A stretch of DNA of 30,845 nucleotides from JBEIDK01 sp040383485 (GTDB taxonomy: Bacteria; Bacteroidota; Bacteroidia; UBA4408). A model generated the notes under the pieces. That model was not told where the DNA came from. It was given only the letters and a program-made list of their open reading frames with translations, and ran no database searches. Location: assembly GCA_040383485.1 (NCBI GenBank), contig JBEIDK010000026.1, forward strand, positions 1 to 30,845. The letters are read 5' to 3'. Numbering within the stretch: position 1 is the first letter of the stretch; every line of letters begins with the position of its first letter. The translations under genes were made by a program, and so were the position numbers. Positions 24,550 to 30,845 of the stretch are shown piece after piece.

Positions 24550-24622
24550 AAATTCGACTTAAGAAGTTTTTTCATAGATAGGTTTTTGGTGCAAAAGGGC
24601 AACTCGCAAGAGTTGCCTTTTT
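24550..24622 (+). ncRNA. Candidate small RNA (~73 nt)
   Basis: Bounded by the predicted start of the consensus promoter (about 7 bases after its -7 element) and the T-run of the terminator at 24593-24622. It has no start codon followed by a frame of useful length. Upstream of the terminator hairpin the transcript would be AT-rich and largely unstructured, apart from a weak ACTT/AAGT hairpin. It does not look like tRNA, 6S RNA or tmRNA. The 5' end is an estimate and the existence of the RNA is an inference. Confidence 0.4.
24593..24622. terminator. Terminator for fdhD and candidate sRNA
   Basis: AAAAGGGCAACTC (24593-24605) pairs with 24610-24622 over 13 positions with one G-T pair, around the GNRA loop GCAA. 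TTTTT ends it on the plus strand and a T-run follows on the minus strand, 17 bases beyond the fdhD stop. Confidence 0.85.
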
Positions 24623-24638
24623 GTTTTAGGCAATTAAA

Positions 24639-25463
24639 CTATTTTATGCGTTCTTGGCATGAGTACACATTAAATTTTGATTCTTTTAAAAATCCAATGA
24701 GTGTAATATTTAATTCAATTGCTAACTCAACCGCTAAGCTCGAAGGTGCGCCAACTGCAGCAACAAAACTAATACCTATCATGGCGGCTTTTTGTATTAA
24801 TTCAAAACTAGCCCTACCACTTAATAGTAAAATGGAATTAGCTAAAGGTTCTATTTTTCTTTGTAATGCCTCGCCAATTAATTTATCTAGCGCATTATGT
24901 CGGCCTACATCTTCTTTTAGCAGCAACAACTCACCATCCGCAGTAAACAAGGCCGAAGCATGTATTCCGCCTGTGCTTTCAAATAATAGTTGTTTACTTC
25001 GAAGAATTTTTGGTAGTGTTAAAAGTAAGTCTTTCTCTACCTTAAAATCAAAATTATTATTTACAAATTTTGATTCTACTTTAATTGATTCTATCGATGA
25101 TTTTCCGCATACACCGCAGCTAGATGTGGTATAAAAGTTTCTGTCGAGTTTATCTATTTCAGGAGTAGTTTGTTCTTTCAGTTCAACTAAAATAATGTTA
25201 TTGTCATTATTCAAATGCTTGATTTGATTTACATCATTATAATTTTTAATTATTCCTTCGGTAAACAAAAAACCTAAAGCTAGTTCCTTATCGTTACCTG
25301 GAGTGCGCATTGTAACCGAAATATTTTTTTGAATACGATTGCCATTTACCCCATATTCCATTCTAATTTCTAATGGCTCTTCTGTAGCAACAACATCAGT
25401 TGTAAAAGCTGATTCACCTTGTTTGTAATTTATTATTTTTATTGTTTTTGTAGCGTTATTCAT
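24639..25463 (-). CDS. fdhD: Formate dehydrogenase sulfurtransferase FdhD
   Basis: FdhD carries sulfur from IscS to the molybdenum cofactor, a step needed for formate dehydrogenase activity. The 274-residue protein shows TPGNDKELALGFLFTEGII (54-72), the essential cysteine pair in SSCGVCGKSS (Cys116, Cys119), FESTGGIHASALF, the KEDVGRHNALDKLIGEAL motif and LSGRASFELIQKAAMIGI. The length is normal. Its start overlaps the mobA stop by 4 bases. No formate dehydrogenase gene is in the window, so the client enzyme is elsewhere. The long plus-strand frame lying opposite is a shadow. Confidence 0.95.
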   Translation of the reverse strand: MNNATKTIKIINYKQGESAFTTDVVATEEPLEIRMEYGVNGNRIQKNISVTMRTPGNDKELALGFLFTEGIIKNYNDVNQIKHLNNDNNIILVELKEQTTPEIDKLDRNFYTTSSCGVCGKSSIESIKVESKFVNNNFDFKVEKDLLLTLPKILRSKQLLFESTGGIHASALFTADGELLLLKEDVGRHNALDKLIGEALQRKIEPLANSILLLSGRASFELIQKAAMIGISFVAAVGAPSSLAVELAIELNITLIGFLKESKFNVYSCQERIK

Positions 25464-26053
25464 TTCTTGTTTTTTATAAATTTCAGAGTCTTTATGTAAT
25501 CTTCTTTTTTGTCAATACTTTTAATAATATTCAAATCTGAAGGCGCAATCAAATTAGGATTTAGCACTTTTAGAATTTTTTGTAGTGAGTTATTTCCTTT
25601 TAAATGATTTTGCAGTATTGTATCATAATCGAGGTAACTATAAATTGCTAGTAGTGGCTCATAAATATTTTCTTGTGCATTATAAATGCAACTAGTTTTT
25701 TCGTTTTTAAGGTATGCATCTTTGAGTTGTTGCAATGTATCTAAGTTTAAGAATGGATAGTCACAACCAATAAATAGTAAATCTTTTTCCAATTCTCTCT
25801 CCCAAACTGATAGCAATGAGACAATTGGTCCACAATCATTATAGCGGGAGTCGTCAATTATAAAATTATAACTGCTGCTTATTGAATTTGATTGATTTTT
25901 ATTACAAGATATATAAACTGTCGAACAAATTTTTGCAAGTAAATTATATACATGGTATTGTTGTTCAATTGAATAATAAATCAACTTACCCTTGTCGGTT
26001 TGCATGCGCGAACTTTTGCCTCCACATGCTACTATGCCTATTAATTCATTCAT
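25460..26053 (-). CDS. mobA: Molybdenum cofactor guanylyltransferase
   Basis: MobA attaches GMP to the molybdenum cofactor, making the guanine dinucleotide form used by DMSO-reductase-family enzymes such as formate dehydrogenase. The 197-residue protein has IGIVACGGKSSRMQTDKGK (5-23), matching the GGxSxRMGxDK nucleotide loop, DDSRYNDCGPIVSLLSVW (67-84) and FIGCDYPFL (94-102). The second glycine of the first loop (RMG) is a glutamine here. The overall identity is weaker than in E. coli MobA, as is usual in this phylum. Its neighbour fdhD, coupled by a 4-base overlap, supports the assignment. Its own start overlaps the DUF1294 stop by one base (TAATG). Confidence 0.85.
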   Translation of the reverse strand: MNELIGIVACGGKSSRMQTDKGKLIYYSIEQQYHVYNLLAKICSTVYISCNKNQSNSISSSYNFIIDDSRYNDCGPIVSLLSVWERELEKDLLFIGCDYPFLNLDTLQQLKDAYLKNEKTSCIYNAQENIYEPLLAIYSYLDYDTILQNHLKGNNSLQKILKVLNPNLIAPSDLNIIKSIDKKEDYIKTLKFIKNKK

Positions 26054-26343
26054 TAAAATTTAAAATTTAGAAAAAACCAACGAATAATAATTATTTGTAA
26101 AATAATAAGTAACGGAACCCCTAACTTGAAAATGAGTTTATTTACTTTATGTCTTTTTCCATAATACATCGCGAACCATGAACCAATACTTCCTCCTAAA
26201 ATTGCAACGAACAGCAATAATTTTTCACTTATTCTAAAGTTTCCAGAAATTGCTCTCAGCTTATCAAAACGGTACAAAAAAAAGGCAAAAAAATTAATGA
26301 ATATTAGATATAAATAGGTTAATGAATATAAATTATTGTGCAT
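26053..26343 (-). CDS. DUF1294 small membrane protein
   Basis: This 96-residue protein has three hydrophobic segments (~6-22, 41-60 and 72-92) and the DUF1294 signature: FDKLRA near residue 26, RISEKLLLFVAILGGSIGSWFAMYYGKRHKVNK around 37-69. In this family the motif xDKxxAxxxxxRIxExxLLxxAxxGGxxGxxxxMxxxxHKxxxxxF is typical and its function is unknown. It is the first of three overlapping genes with mobA and fdhD. That link may mean a role in molybdoenzyme maturation, but DUF1294 genes are found in many contexts. Confidence 0.82.
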   Translation of the reverse strand: MHNNLYSLTYLYLIFINFFAFFLYRFDKLRAISGNFRISEKLLLFVAILGGSIGSWFAMYYGKRHKVNKLIFKLGVPLLIILQIIIIRWFFLNFKF

Positions 26344-26411
26344 TAAGATTTTTTTAAAATTGATTTTTTAATAAAACTCTTTATTGTTTTTTATTTTGCA
26401 CAAAAAATACA

Positions 26412-27239
26412 ATGAAAAATTCAATTTACTATTTATTTATTTGCTTAGCAATGAATGCTTTTGCGCAAACTAAAACAAATTCTCAAACAAAAATTGTCAA
26501 TCAAGGAGAAAAATTATCAGTAGGTAGCAAAGATTTTACATTTCAAGCGGATACCAGTATTAATAAGTTTAATAAAAACGGACAGAAGACTGGTTTTTGG
26601 AAAGAAAAAAAAGAGGCGTTTGAATTTGAGGGTTACTACCTAAACGGTATAAAAGATGGAATGTGGGTTAGTTTTTTCCCTGATGGTTTATATCAATCGG
26701 TAGAAAATTATAGGAATGGTAAATTAGATGGAGCATTTTTACAAATGAAACAAGGAGGCCTTTTCAAGGTACAAGCCAGCTACAAAAATGGCGCACTTGA
26801 TGGAAGTTATAGAGAATTTAACAATACTAGAGCTGAGAAAGAAATGCTTTATAAAAACGGCAAATTAAACGGCCCTAAAAAGCTTTATTACATGAATGGA
26901 AAGTTAATGGAAGAAGGCTCTTACGTCAATAACCTCAGAAATGGCACAACAAGATGGTTTACTGAAGAAGGCAAAATATCATTAGAATATAATTATGTTA
27001 ATGGCAACTTGGAAGGAACACAAAAAAGCTTTTATAAAGATGGCAATTTAAATAGTGAAACGGAATATAAAAACAATATGATGGATGGAAATTATATAGA
27101 GTATTTTGAAGATGGAAAAGTAATAAAGATAAAAGCAACCTACATAAAAGATAAGAAAGAAGGCCTTTGGCAAGAATTTGACAAGGAAGGTAAGGTTATA
27201 AAAACCGAAAAATTCAAAGACGATAAATTAATAAATTAA
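26412..27239 (+). CDS. Secreted YwqK-family MORN-variant repeat protein
   Basis: This 275-residue protein has a Sec signal peptide (NSIYYLFICLAMNAFAQ) and about nine tandem repeats of ~23 residues of the type YxNGKLxGxxxxFYxxGKLxxExxY. Clear examples are YRNGKLDGAFLQM, YKNGALDGSYREF, YKNGKLNGPKKLYYMNGKL and YVNGNLEGTQKSFYKDGNL. This is the MORN-variant repeat pattern that databases call the YwqK family antitoxin, a name I would not take literally here because the protein is exported and has no toxin partner beside it. It probably forms an extended beta-sheet binding surface. It is the first gene of the plus-strand set divergent from mobA-fdhD. Confidence 0.8.
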   Translation: MKNSIYYLFICLAMNAFAQTKTNSQTKIVNQGEKLSVGSKDFTFQADTSINKFNKNGQKTGFWKEKKEAFEFEGYYLNGIKDGMWVSFFPDGLYQSVENYRNGKLDGAFLQMKQGGLFKVQASYKNGALDGSYREFNNTRAEKEMLYKNGKLNGPKKLYYMNGKLMEEGSYVNNLRNGTTRWFTEEGKISLEYNYVNGNLEGTQKSFYKDGNLNSETEYKNNMMDGNYIEYFEDGKVIKIKATYIKDKKEGLWQEFDKEGKVIKTEKFKDDKLIN

Positions 27240-27257
27240 GGCTTAGCGAGAATATTG

Positions 27258-28250
27258 ATGAATGATTCAAGCAACCAAAGTACATACTATCGTTTAATTG
27301 CTTTATGGGTAATTATTGAAGCATTTATTGGAGGCATTATACATGCCATTAAGTTGCCTGTATCCGGATTGGTAGTAGGCTCAGGTGCTTTAATTTGTTT
27401 ATGTATGATTGCAAAATATATAAATACAAAATTTGCAATTGTTAATGCAACAATAATTGTTTGCATTTTTAAACTCATGCTCAGTCCTCACAGTCCTTTA
27501 GCTGCTTATTTTGCAGTACTATTTCAAGGTATTATGGCCCAACTCATATTTACCAATACCAGAAATTTTAATTTAAAAACACTTACCCTTTGCATTGTTT
27601 GCTTTTTTGAGTCAGGTATTCAAAGAGTATTAGTTATGACAATTGTTTATGGCAAAAATGTTTGGGTTGCTATCGATTCATTAATTCAATCTGTTACAGG
27701 CGATACAGAGTTTACTAGATACAGTTATATGCTTGTTCTGTTCTATTTATGCGTACATATTATCGTTGGTTTTTTAGTAGGTATATTTATTATTGGTTTA
27801 CCAAATAAGCTTGAAAGTTTTGATACCAACATTTTACAAGAAACGAGTAATTCTTTCATAAATAAAAAAATAATACTCCAAACAAATCACAAATATTACG
27901 CTAATGTTTTCCTAATAATTTCATGTATTCTATTAATTTATTTAATGCAACAAGAAATTGTGAGTAACAATAGAATTGGAAAATTATTAGTAGGTATATT
28001 TTTTCGTTCGTTATTAATAGTATCAGTTTGGAAAATATTTGTAAACCCTTTGTTGAGTCATTACCTAAAAAAATGGCTTCTAAAAAAGAAAAATAATTAT
28101 CAAGAAACTATTACCAATATCAATTTTATTTTGCCACAAATTTATGATATTGTAAACAAGAGTTGGTCAATAGCTAAGAAGCAGAATTTCAAAAAAGTAC
28201 TGTCAACTTTTTTTATATTAACACTCAAAAAAACATTGGCACAAAGTTGA
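27258..28250 (+). CDS. Polytopic membrane protein, possible ECF S component-like
   Basis: I do not recognise the family with certainty. The 330-residue protein has at least eight hydrophobic segments, near 12-32, 36-54, 59-77, 82-102, 107-130, 155-186, 214-236 and 246-270. The N-terminal part (KLPVSGLVVGSGALICL, then LSPHSPLAAYFAVLFQGIMAQLIF) resembles the compact six-helix membrane core of ECF vitamin or metal transporter S components, with a C-terminal region that might act as a coupling part. A TTG sits just before the ATG at 27258; I use the ATG. Its stop is overlapped by the next gene, a P-loop NTPase, which strengthens a joint role. Transport is an inference only. Confidence 0.6.
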   Translation: MNDSSNQSTYYRLIALWVIIEAFIGGIIHAIKLPVSGLVVGSGALICLCMIAKYINTKFAIVNATIIVCIFKLMLSPHSPLAAYFAVLFQGIMAQLIFTNTRNFNLKTLTLCIVCFFESGIQRVLVMTIVYGKNVWVAIDSLIQSVTGDTEFTRYSYMLVLFYLCVHIIVGFLVGIFIIGLPNKLESFDTNILQETSNSFINKKIILQTNHKYYANVFLIISCILLIYLMQQEIVSNNRIGKLLVGIFFRSLLIVSVWKIFVNPLLSHYLKKWLLKKKNNYQETITNINFILPQIYDIVNKSWSIAKKQNFKKVLSTFFILTLKKTLAQS

Positions 28251-28744
28251 ATAATCAGGTTAATATAATTGTTGTACAAGGAGAGGTAAATATTGGCAAA
28301 ACATCATACCTGAAAAGCTGGATTCTTGATAAAAAAAATGTGGAAGGAATACTTACTCCTAAAATTGATAATGCTAGGTATTTTCAAAATATCAAATCTA
28401 ATGAATACTTTAAAATGGAAAGCGATGATGATAATTATGATTGCTTGCTCATAGGAAAATATAAATTTTCTAAAAGGGCATTTGCAAAAGCTGAAGAAAT
28501 AATTTTAGACGCAACAAAAAATGAACCTAATTTTCTAATCATCGACGAAATTGGACCCTTAGAATTAAATAGAAGTGGCTTTCATAATTGTCTTGTAAAT
28601 GTTTTAGAAACAATTACATATAAAACAACCCTCATATTGGTTATTAGAAATGGCTTAGTTGATAAGGTAAGCGCTCATTTTAATTTAAATAATTTCTCAA
28701 TTAGTTATATTAATTTCAATGATATTAAATCATTACTGCCTTGA
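28247..28744 (+). CDS. THEP1-like P-loop NTPase
   Basis: This 165-residue protein has a P-loop, GEVNIGKTS (12-20), and a Walker B segment FLIIDEIGPLELNRSGF (~95-111) of the type found in the THEP1 nucleoside-triphosphatase family. The start is a TTG whose bases overlap the stop of the membrane gene (TTGA, 28247-28250); no ATG in frame would keep the P-loop, so translational coupling is likely. Known relatives hydrolyse NTPs with unclear biological roles. The tight pairing with a membrane protein suggests it energises or regulates that protein. It lacks the signature motif of ABC ATPases, so it is not a conventional EcfA. Confidence 0.75.
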   Translation: MNNQVNIIVVQGEVNIGKTSYLKSWILDKKNVEGILTPKIDNARYFQNIKSNEYFKMESDDDNYDCLLIGKYKFSKRAFAKAEEIILDATKNEPNFLIIDEIGPLELNRSGFHNCLVNVLETITYKTTLILVIRNGLVDKVSAHFNLNNFSISYINFNDIKSLLP

Positions 28745-28831
28745 GTTATCTATTTAGAATTTATTCTCAGAAGTGCATGAAAGAAGTATATATATTATAA
28801 TATATTTACGACCTTAAAACATATCTGTAAT

Positions 28832-29959
28832 ATGTATAATGACTTTGATTTATTGATAGCAGGAGCAGGTCCGGTAGGATGTGTTATTGCAGAACGTGCA
28901 GCAACAGAGCTAGGTTGGAAGGTTTTAATTGTAGAAAAACGCAATCATATTGCTGGTAATTGTTATGACAGATTTCATGAGTCTGGTTTAATGATTCATC
29001 AGTATGGACCACATTATTTTAGAACAAACAATGATGCGCTTTTAGAGTATCTTTCTAAGTTCACAAGTTGGATTCCTGGAAACTATATTGTAAAAAGTTC
29101 TACTGATGGTAAATTATTTCCTTTTCCCATAAATTTAACTACGCTAAGCATGTTTTTTGGTGAAGAGGTTACAGCCGAGAATGCACAAGCCAAATTAGAC
29201 TCAGTAAGGGAAATGATTGATGATCCAAAAAACTCAGAGGAGTTTGTTTTGAGTCGTGTTGGTAAAGAAATGTATGAAAAATTCTATTTGGGCTATACTC
29301 TAAAACAATGGGAGAAACACCCTAAAGACCTTGATAAATCCGTTTGCGGTAGAATTCCCGTTCGACTAAATCATGATGATAGATATGTTGACCACAAACA
29401 TCAAGTAACTCCTGAATTTGGTTTTACAAAAATGTTTGGCAATATGATTTTTAGAGAGAATATTCAAGTAATGCTTAACGCAGATTTTAATGAAGTAAAA
29501 AAGTGGGCAAAGCCGAGAGTAGCCACCATATACACTGGACCAGTAGATGAGTATTTTGATTGTAAATTAGGTAAATTACCCTGGCGTAGTTTGGAGTTTG
29601 ATTTTAAAAATATAAAACAAGAATACTACCAACCTTGCGTACAAATTAACTATCCTAATGATCATGATTATACAAGAACAGTAGAAATTAAGCACGTTAC
29701 TGCACAAAAACATCCCGAAACGGTAATATCCTTTGAGTATTCTAGAAGTGAAGGCGACCCTTATTATCCTATTCCTGCCAAAGAAAACAATGAATTGTAT
29801 AAAAAATACAAAGTTCTTGCTGATGAAGAATGTTTAAACAATAATGTTTACTTTGCTGGTAGGTTGGCTAATTACTTATACATGAATACCGACGAAGCCA
29901 TTGAAAGCGCCTTAACAACATTTGAACAATTAAAAAATAGGTATGTAAATGATAAATAA
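28832..29959 (+). CDS. glf: UDP-galactopyranose mutase
   Basis: Glf interconverts UDP-galactopyranose and UDP-galactofuranose, using reduced FAD, to supply galactofuranose for surface glycans. The 375-residue protein opens FDLLIAGAGPVGCVIAERAA with the FAD-binding glycine loop, followed by EKRNHIAGNCYD and HQYGPHYFRTNN. GYTLKQWEKHPKDLDKSVCGRIPVR and the final AGRLANYLYMNTDEAIESAL are hallmarks of the family. The length is normal. An overlapping glycosyltransferase gene follows, so the two probably form a galactofuranose or surface-glycan unit. The 87-base gap upstream shows no convincing promoter consensus. Confidence 0.95.
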   Translation: MYNDFDLLIAGAGPVGCVIAERAATELGWKVLIVEKRNHIAGNCYDRFHESGLMIHQYGPHYFRTNNDALLEYLSKFTSWIPGNYIVKSSTDGKLFPFPINLTTLSMFFGEEVTAENAQAKLDSVREMIDDPKNSEEFVLSRVGKEMYEKFYLGYTLKQWEKHPKDLDKSVCGRIPVRLNHDDRYVDHKHQVTPEFGFTKMFGNMIFRENIQVMLNADFNEVKKWAKPRVATIYTGPVDEYFDCKLGKLPWRSLEFDFKNIKQEYYQPCVQINYPNDHDYTRTVEIKHVTAQKHPETVISFEYSRSEGDPYYPIPAKENNELYKKYKVLADEECLNNNVYFAGRLANYLYMNTDEAIESALTTFEQLKNRYVNDK

Positions 29960-30647
29960 TATTTGGATTATAATGCCAGTTTACAATGAAGAGATTAGTC
30001 TTGGGCATGTAGTAAAAAGCTGGTATCCGATTCTTGAAAAAAATTGTAATGTATTTACACTTTGCATTTTAAATGATGGTTCAAAAGACAATACCCTTCA
30101 AATTGCAAACCAATTGGCTGCTAAACATAGCCATGTTAAGGTAATTGATAAATCAAATACAGGGCATGGCCAAACCTGTGCCTATGGCTACCAAATTGCA
30201 CTTGATAATGGTGCAGAGTGGGTATTTCAAATGGACTCCGACGGACAGTGTGATCCACAGTTCTTTCATTTATTTGCGGAACAAGCAACCAAACACAATG
30301 TTATATATGGCTATCGTGCAAAGCGTGAAGATGGCTTTCAACGATATTTAGTTTCTCGGATAGTAAGTTACTTTACCCTTGCTGCAACAGGTGTTTGGGT
30401 GCGCGATGCCAATGTGCCATATAGGCTAATGCATAAAACATCGCTTGAAAATATCATACAAAAAATACCTAAAGATTTTCACTTGTCAAATATCTTGGTT
30501 TCGGTTTTACAGCAAAAAAACAATAAAATACACTGGATTGATATTGTTTTTAAAGATAGGTTTGGAGGCACTCCAAGTGTTAAGCCATACTCGTTTGCAA
30601 AACATGGTTTTAAATTATTTAATCAGTTAAGAAAAACTAGCATTTAA
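29949..30647 (+). CDS. GT2 family glycosyltransferase
   Basis: This 232-residue GT-A glycosyltransferase has IWIIMPVYNEEISLGHVV, CILNDGSKDNTLQIA and QMDSDGQCDP, the nucleotide-sugar and metal sites of family GT2. It ends after VFKDRFGGTPSVKPYSFAKHG with no transmembrane helix. Its start codon lies 11 bases inside glf, so the two are cotranscribed. Acting after UDP-galactopyranose mutase, it could transfer galactofuranose or another surface sugar; the donor is not readable from sequence. Confidence 0.88.
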   Translation: MINNIWIIMPVYNEEISLGHVVKSWYPILEKNCNVFTLCILNDGSKDNTLQIANQLAAKHSHVKVIDKSNTGHGQTCAYGYQIALDNGAEWVFQMDSDGQCDPQFFHLFAEQATKHNVIYGYRAKREDGFQRYLVSRIVSYFTLAATGVWVRDANVPYRLMHKTSLENIIQKIPKDFHLSNILVSVLQQKNNKIHWIDIVFKDRFGGTPSVKPYSFAKHGFKLFNQLRKTSI

Positions 30648-30669
30648 TAAATCTTCGAATTCCGCTTAG

Positions 30670-30697
30670 GCAAAATGCTAGGTTTATGGTTAGATGG
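30670..30697 (+). repeat. Direct repeat, copy A
   Basis: These 28 bases match 30717-30744 at 24 positions; the conserved parts are gcaaaat, ctaggttt and gtta. Each copy is preceded by gaattc (30657 and 30705), giving a unit of 48 bases. Confidence 0.6.
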
Positions 30698-30716
30698 TGT
30701 AACGGAATTCGCTGCC

Positions 30717-30744
30717 GCAAAATTCTAGGTTTCTAGTTAAATGG
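30717..30744 (+). repeat. Direct repeat, copy B
   Basis: Second, diverged copy of the 28-base unit, 47 bases after copy A. It lies in the last non-coding stretch of the window; whether a third copy or a gene follows is beyond the edge. Confidence 0.6.
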
Positions 30745-30845
30745 CAGTAAGATACAAAATGCAAAAGGGCAGATGTTTTTTTTGGCTGAGCCGAGAAAAG
30801 TTGTTTTCAAATTATTTGAACAAACTCATGACAAGTTATAAAAGG

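Larger units (their letters stand above)
24310..24638. other. Intergenic gap with a candidate small RNA
   Basis: No protein gene lies here. The right half holds a consensus plus-strand promoter (24513-24543) and a strong hairpin terminator (24593-24622), described below. The left half is AT-rich with no further structure I can support; it must contain the pyrH promoter, for which I find only an imperfect TTACTTTG (minus strand, 24336-24343). Confidence 0.6.

Noticed and set aside
24593..24622. tRNA or 6S RNA in the pyrH-fdhD gap
   Set aside because: No cloverleaf, no T-loop sequence and no long bulged stem are visible; only a terminator hairpin is present.
24472..25134. 220-codon plus-strand open frame opposite fdhD
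   Set aside because: Most of it is antisense to a convincing FdhD and its start region contains the terminator hairpin. It is a shadow frame.
30759..30845. Open frame starting ATG at 30759 and running off the window edge
   Set aside because: Only 29 codons are visible, with no recognisable sequence and no promoter. A second ATG frame at 30774 stops at 30842. Neither can be called a gene from this window.

Overview
This is an AT-rich window of about 30.8 kb from a member of the phylum Bacteroidota. Three things point there. Several genes belong to families typical of that phylum: GWxTD lipoprotein, DUF1573, DUF4199, and the secreted family databases call 'asparagine synthetase B'. Several intergenic regions carry the Bacteroidota promoter pattern TTTG-N19-TAnnTTTG. 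Starts generally lack Shine-Dalgarno sequences. I cannot place it below phylum. Most of the window is chromosomal housekeeping DNA. I see no rRNA, tRNA, CRISPR array, phage or insertion sequence.

Layout. 1-715 holds no gene; it is a mosaic of repeats and hairpins, including one ~97-bp element that can fold into a three-way junction. 716-7664 (+) encodes a class III aminotransferase, GatB, a secreted helical protein, PyrE, then a compact run of DUF59 Fe-S protein, small SUMF1-like secreted protein, aspartate kinase and lipoprotein. A palindromic repeat (7685-7825) separates this from glmM (-). Thiolase and a 62-aa membrane protein (+) follow. A bidirectional terminator then divides them from a minus-strand operon: GATase-like secreted protein, GWxTD lipoprotein, RlmB. 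Next come a small predicted beta-barrel (+), another bidirectional terminator, a tandem DUF1573 pair (-), and a minus-strand group of DUF4199 membrane protein, two GT2 glycosyltransferases and a GNAT acetyltransferase. PhoH (-) diverges from asnB and a GT4 glycosyltransferase (+), which converge on pyrH (-).

The right part is the most accessory-like. fdhD, mobA and a DUF1294 gene overlap end to end on the minus strand. They diverge from a plus-strand set: a YwqK/MORN-like secreted protein, a polytopic membrane protein that may resemble an ECF transporter S component, and a THEP1-like P-loop NTPase coupled to it by a TTGA overlap. Between pyrH and fdhD a textbook promoter on the plus strand points at a strong hairpin about 75 nt downstream with no coding gene between: a candidate small RNA. 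The window closes with glf (UDP-galactopyranose mutase), an overlapping GT2 gene and a short imperfect direct repeat.

How the genes work together. Surface polysaccharide building is represented by glmM, two GT2 genes, asnB plus GT4, and glf plus GT2. Molybdenum cofactor maturation is represented by mobA and fdhD. Pyrimidine supply is represented by pyrE and pyrH. The leading candidates for undescribed biology are the membrane protein/NTPase pair beside mobA-fdhD, the candidate small RNA, and the folded repeat elements. All three are inferences from sequence and context.
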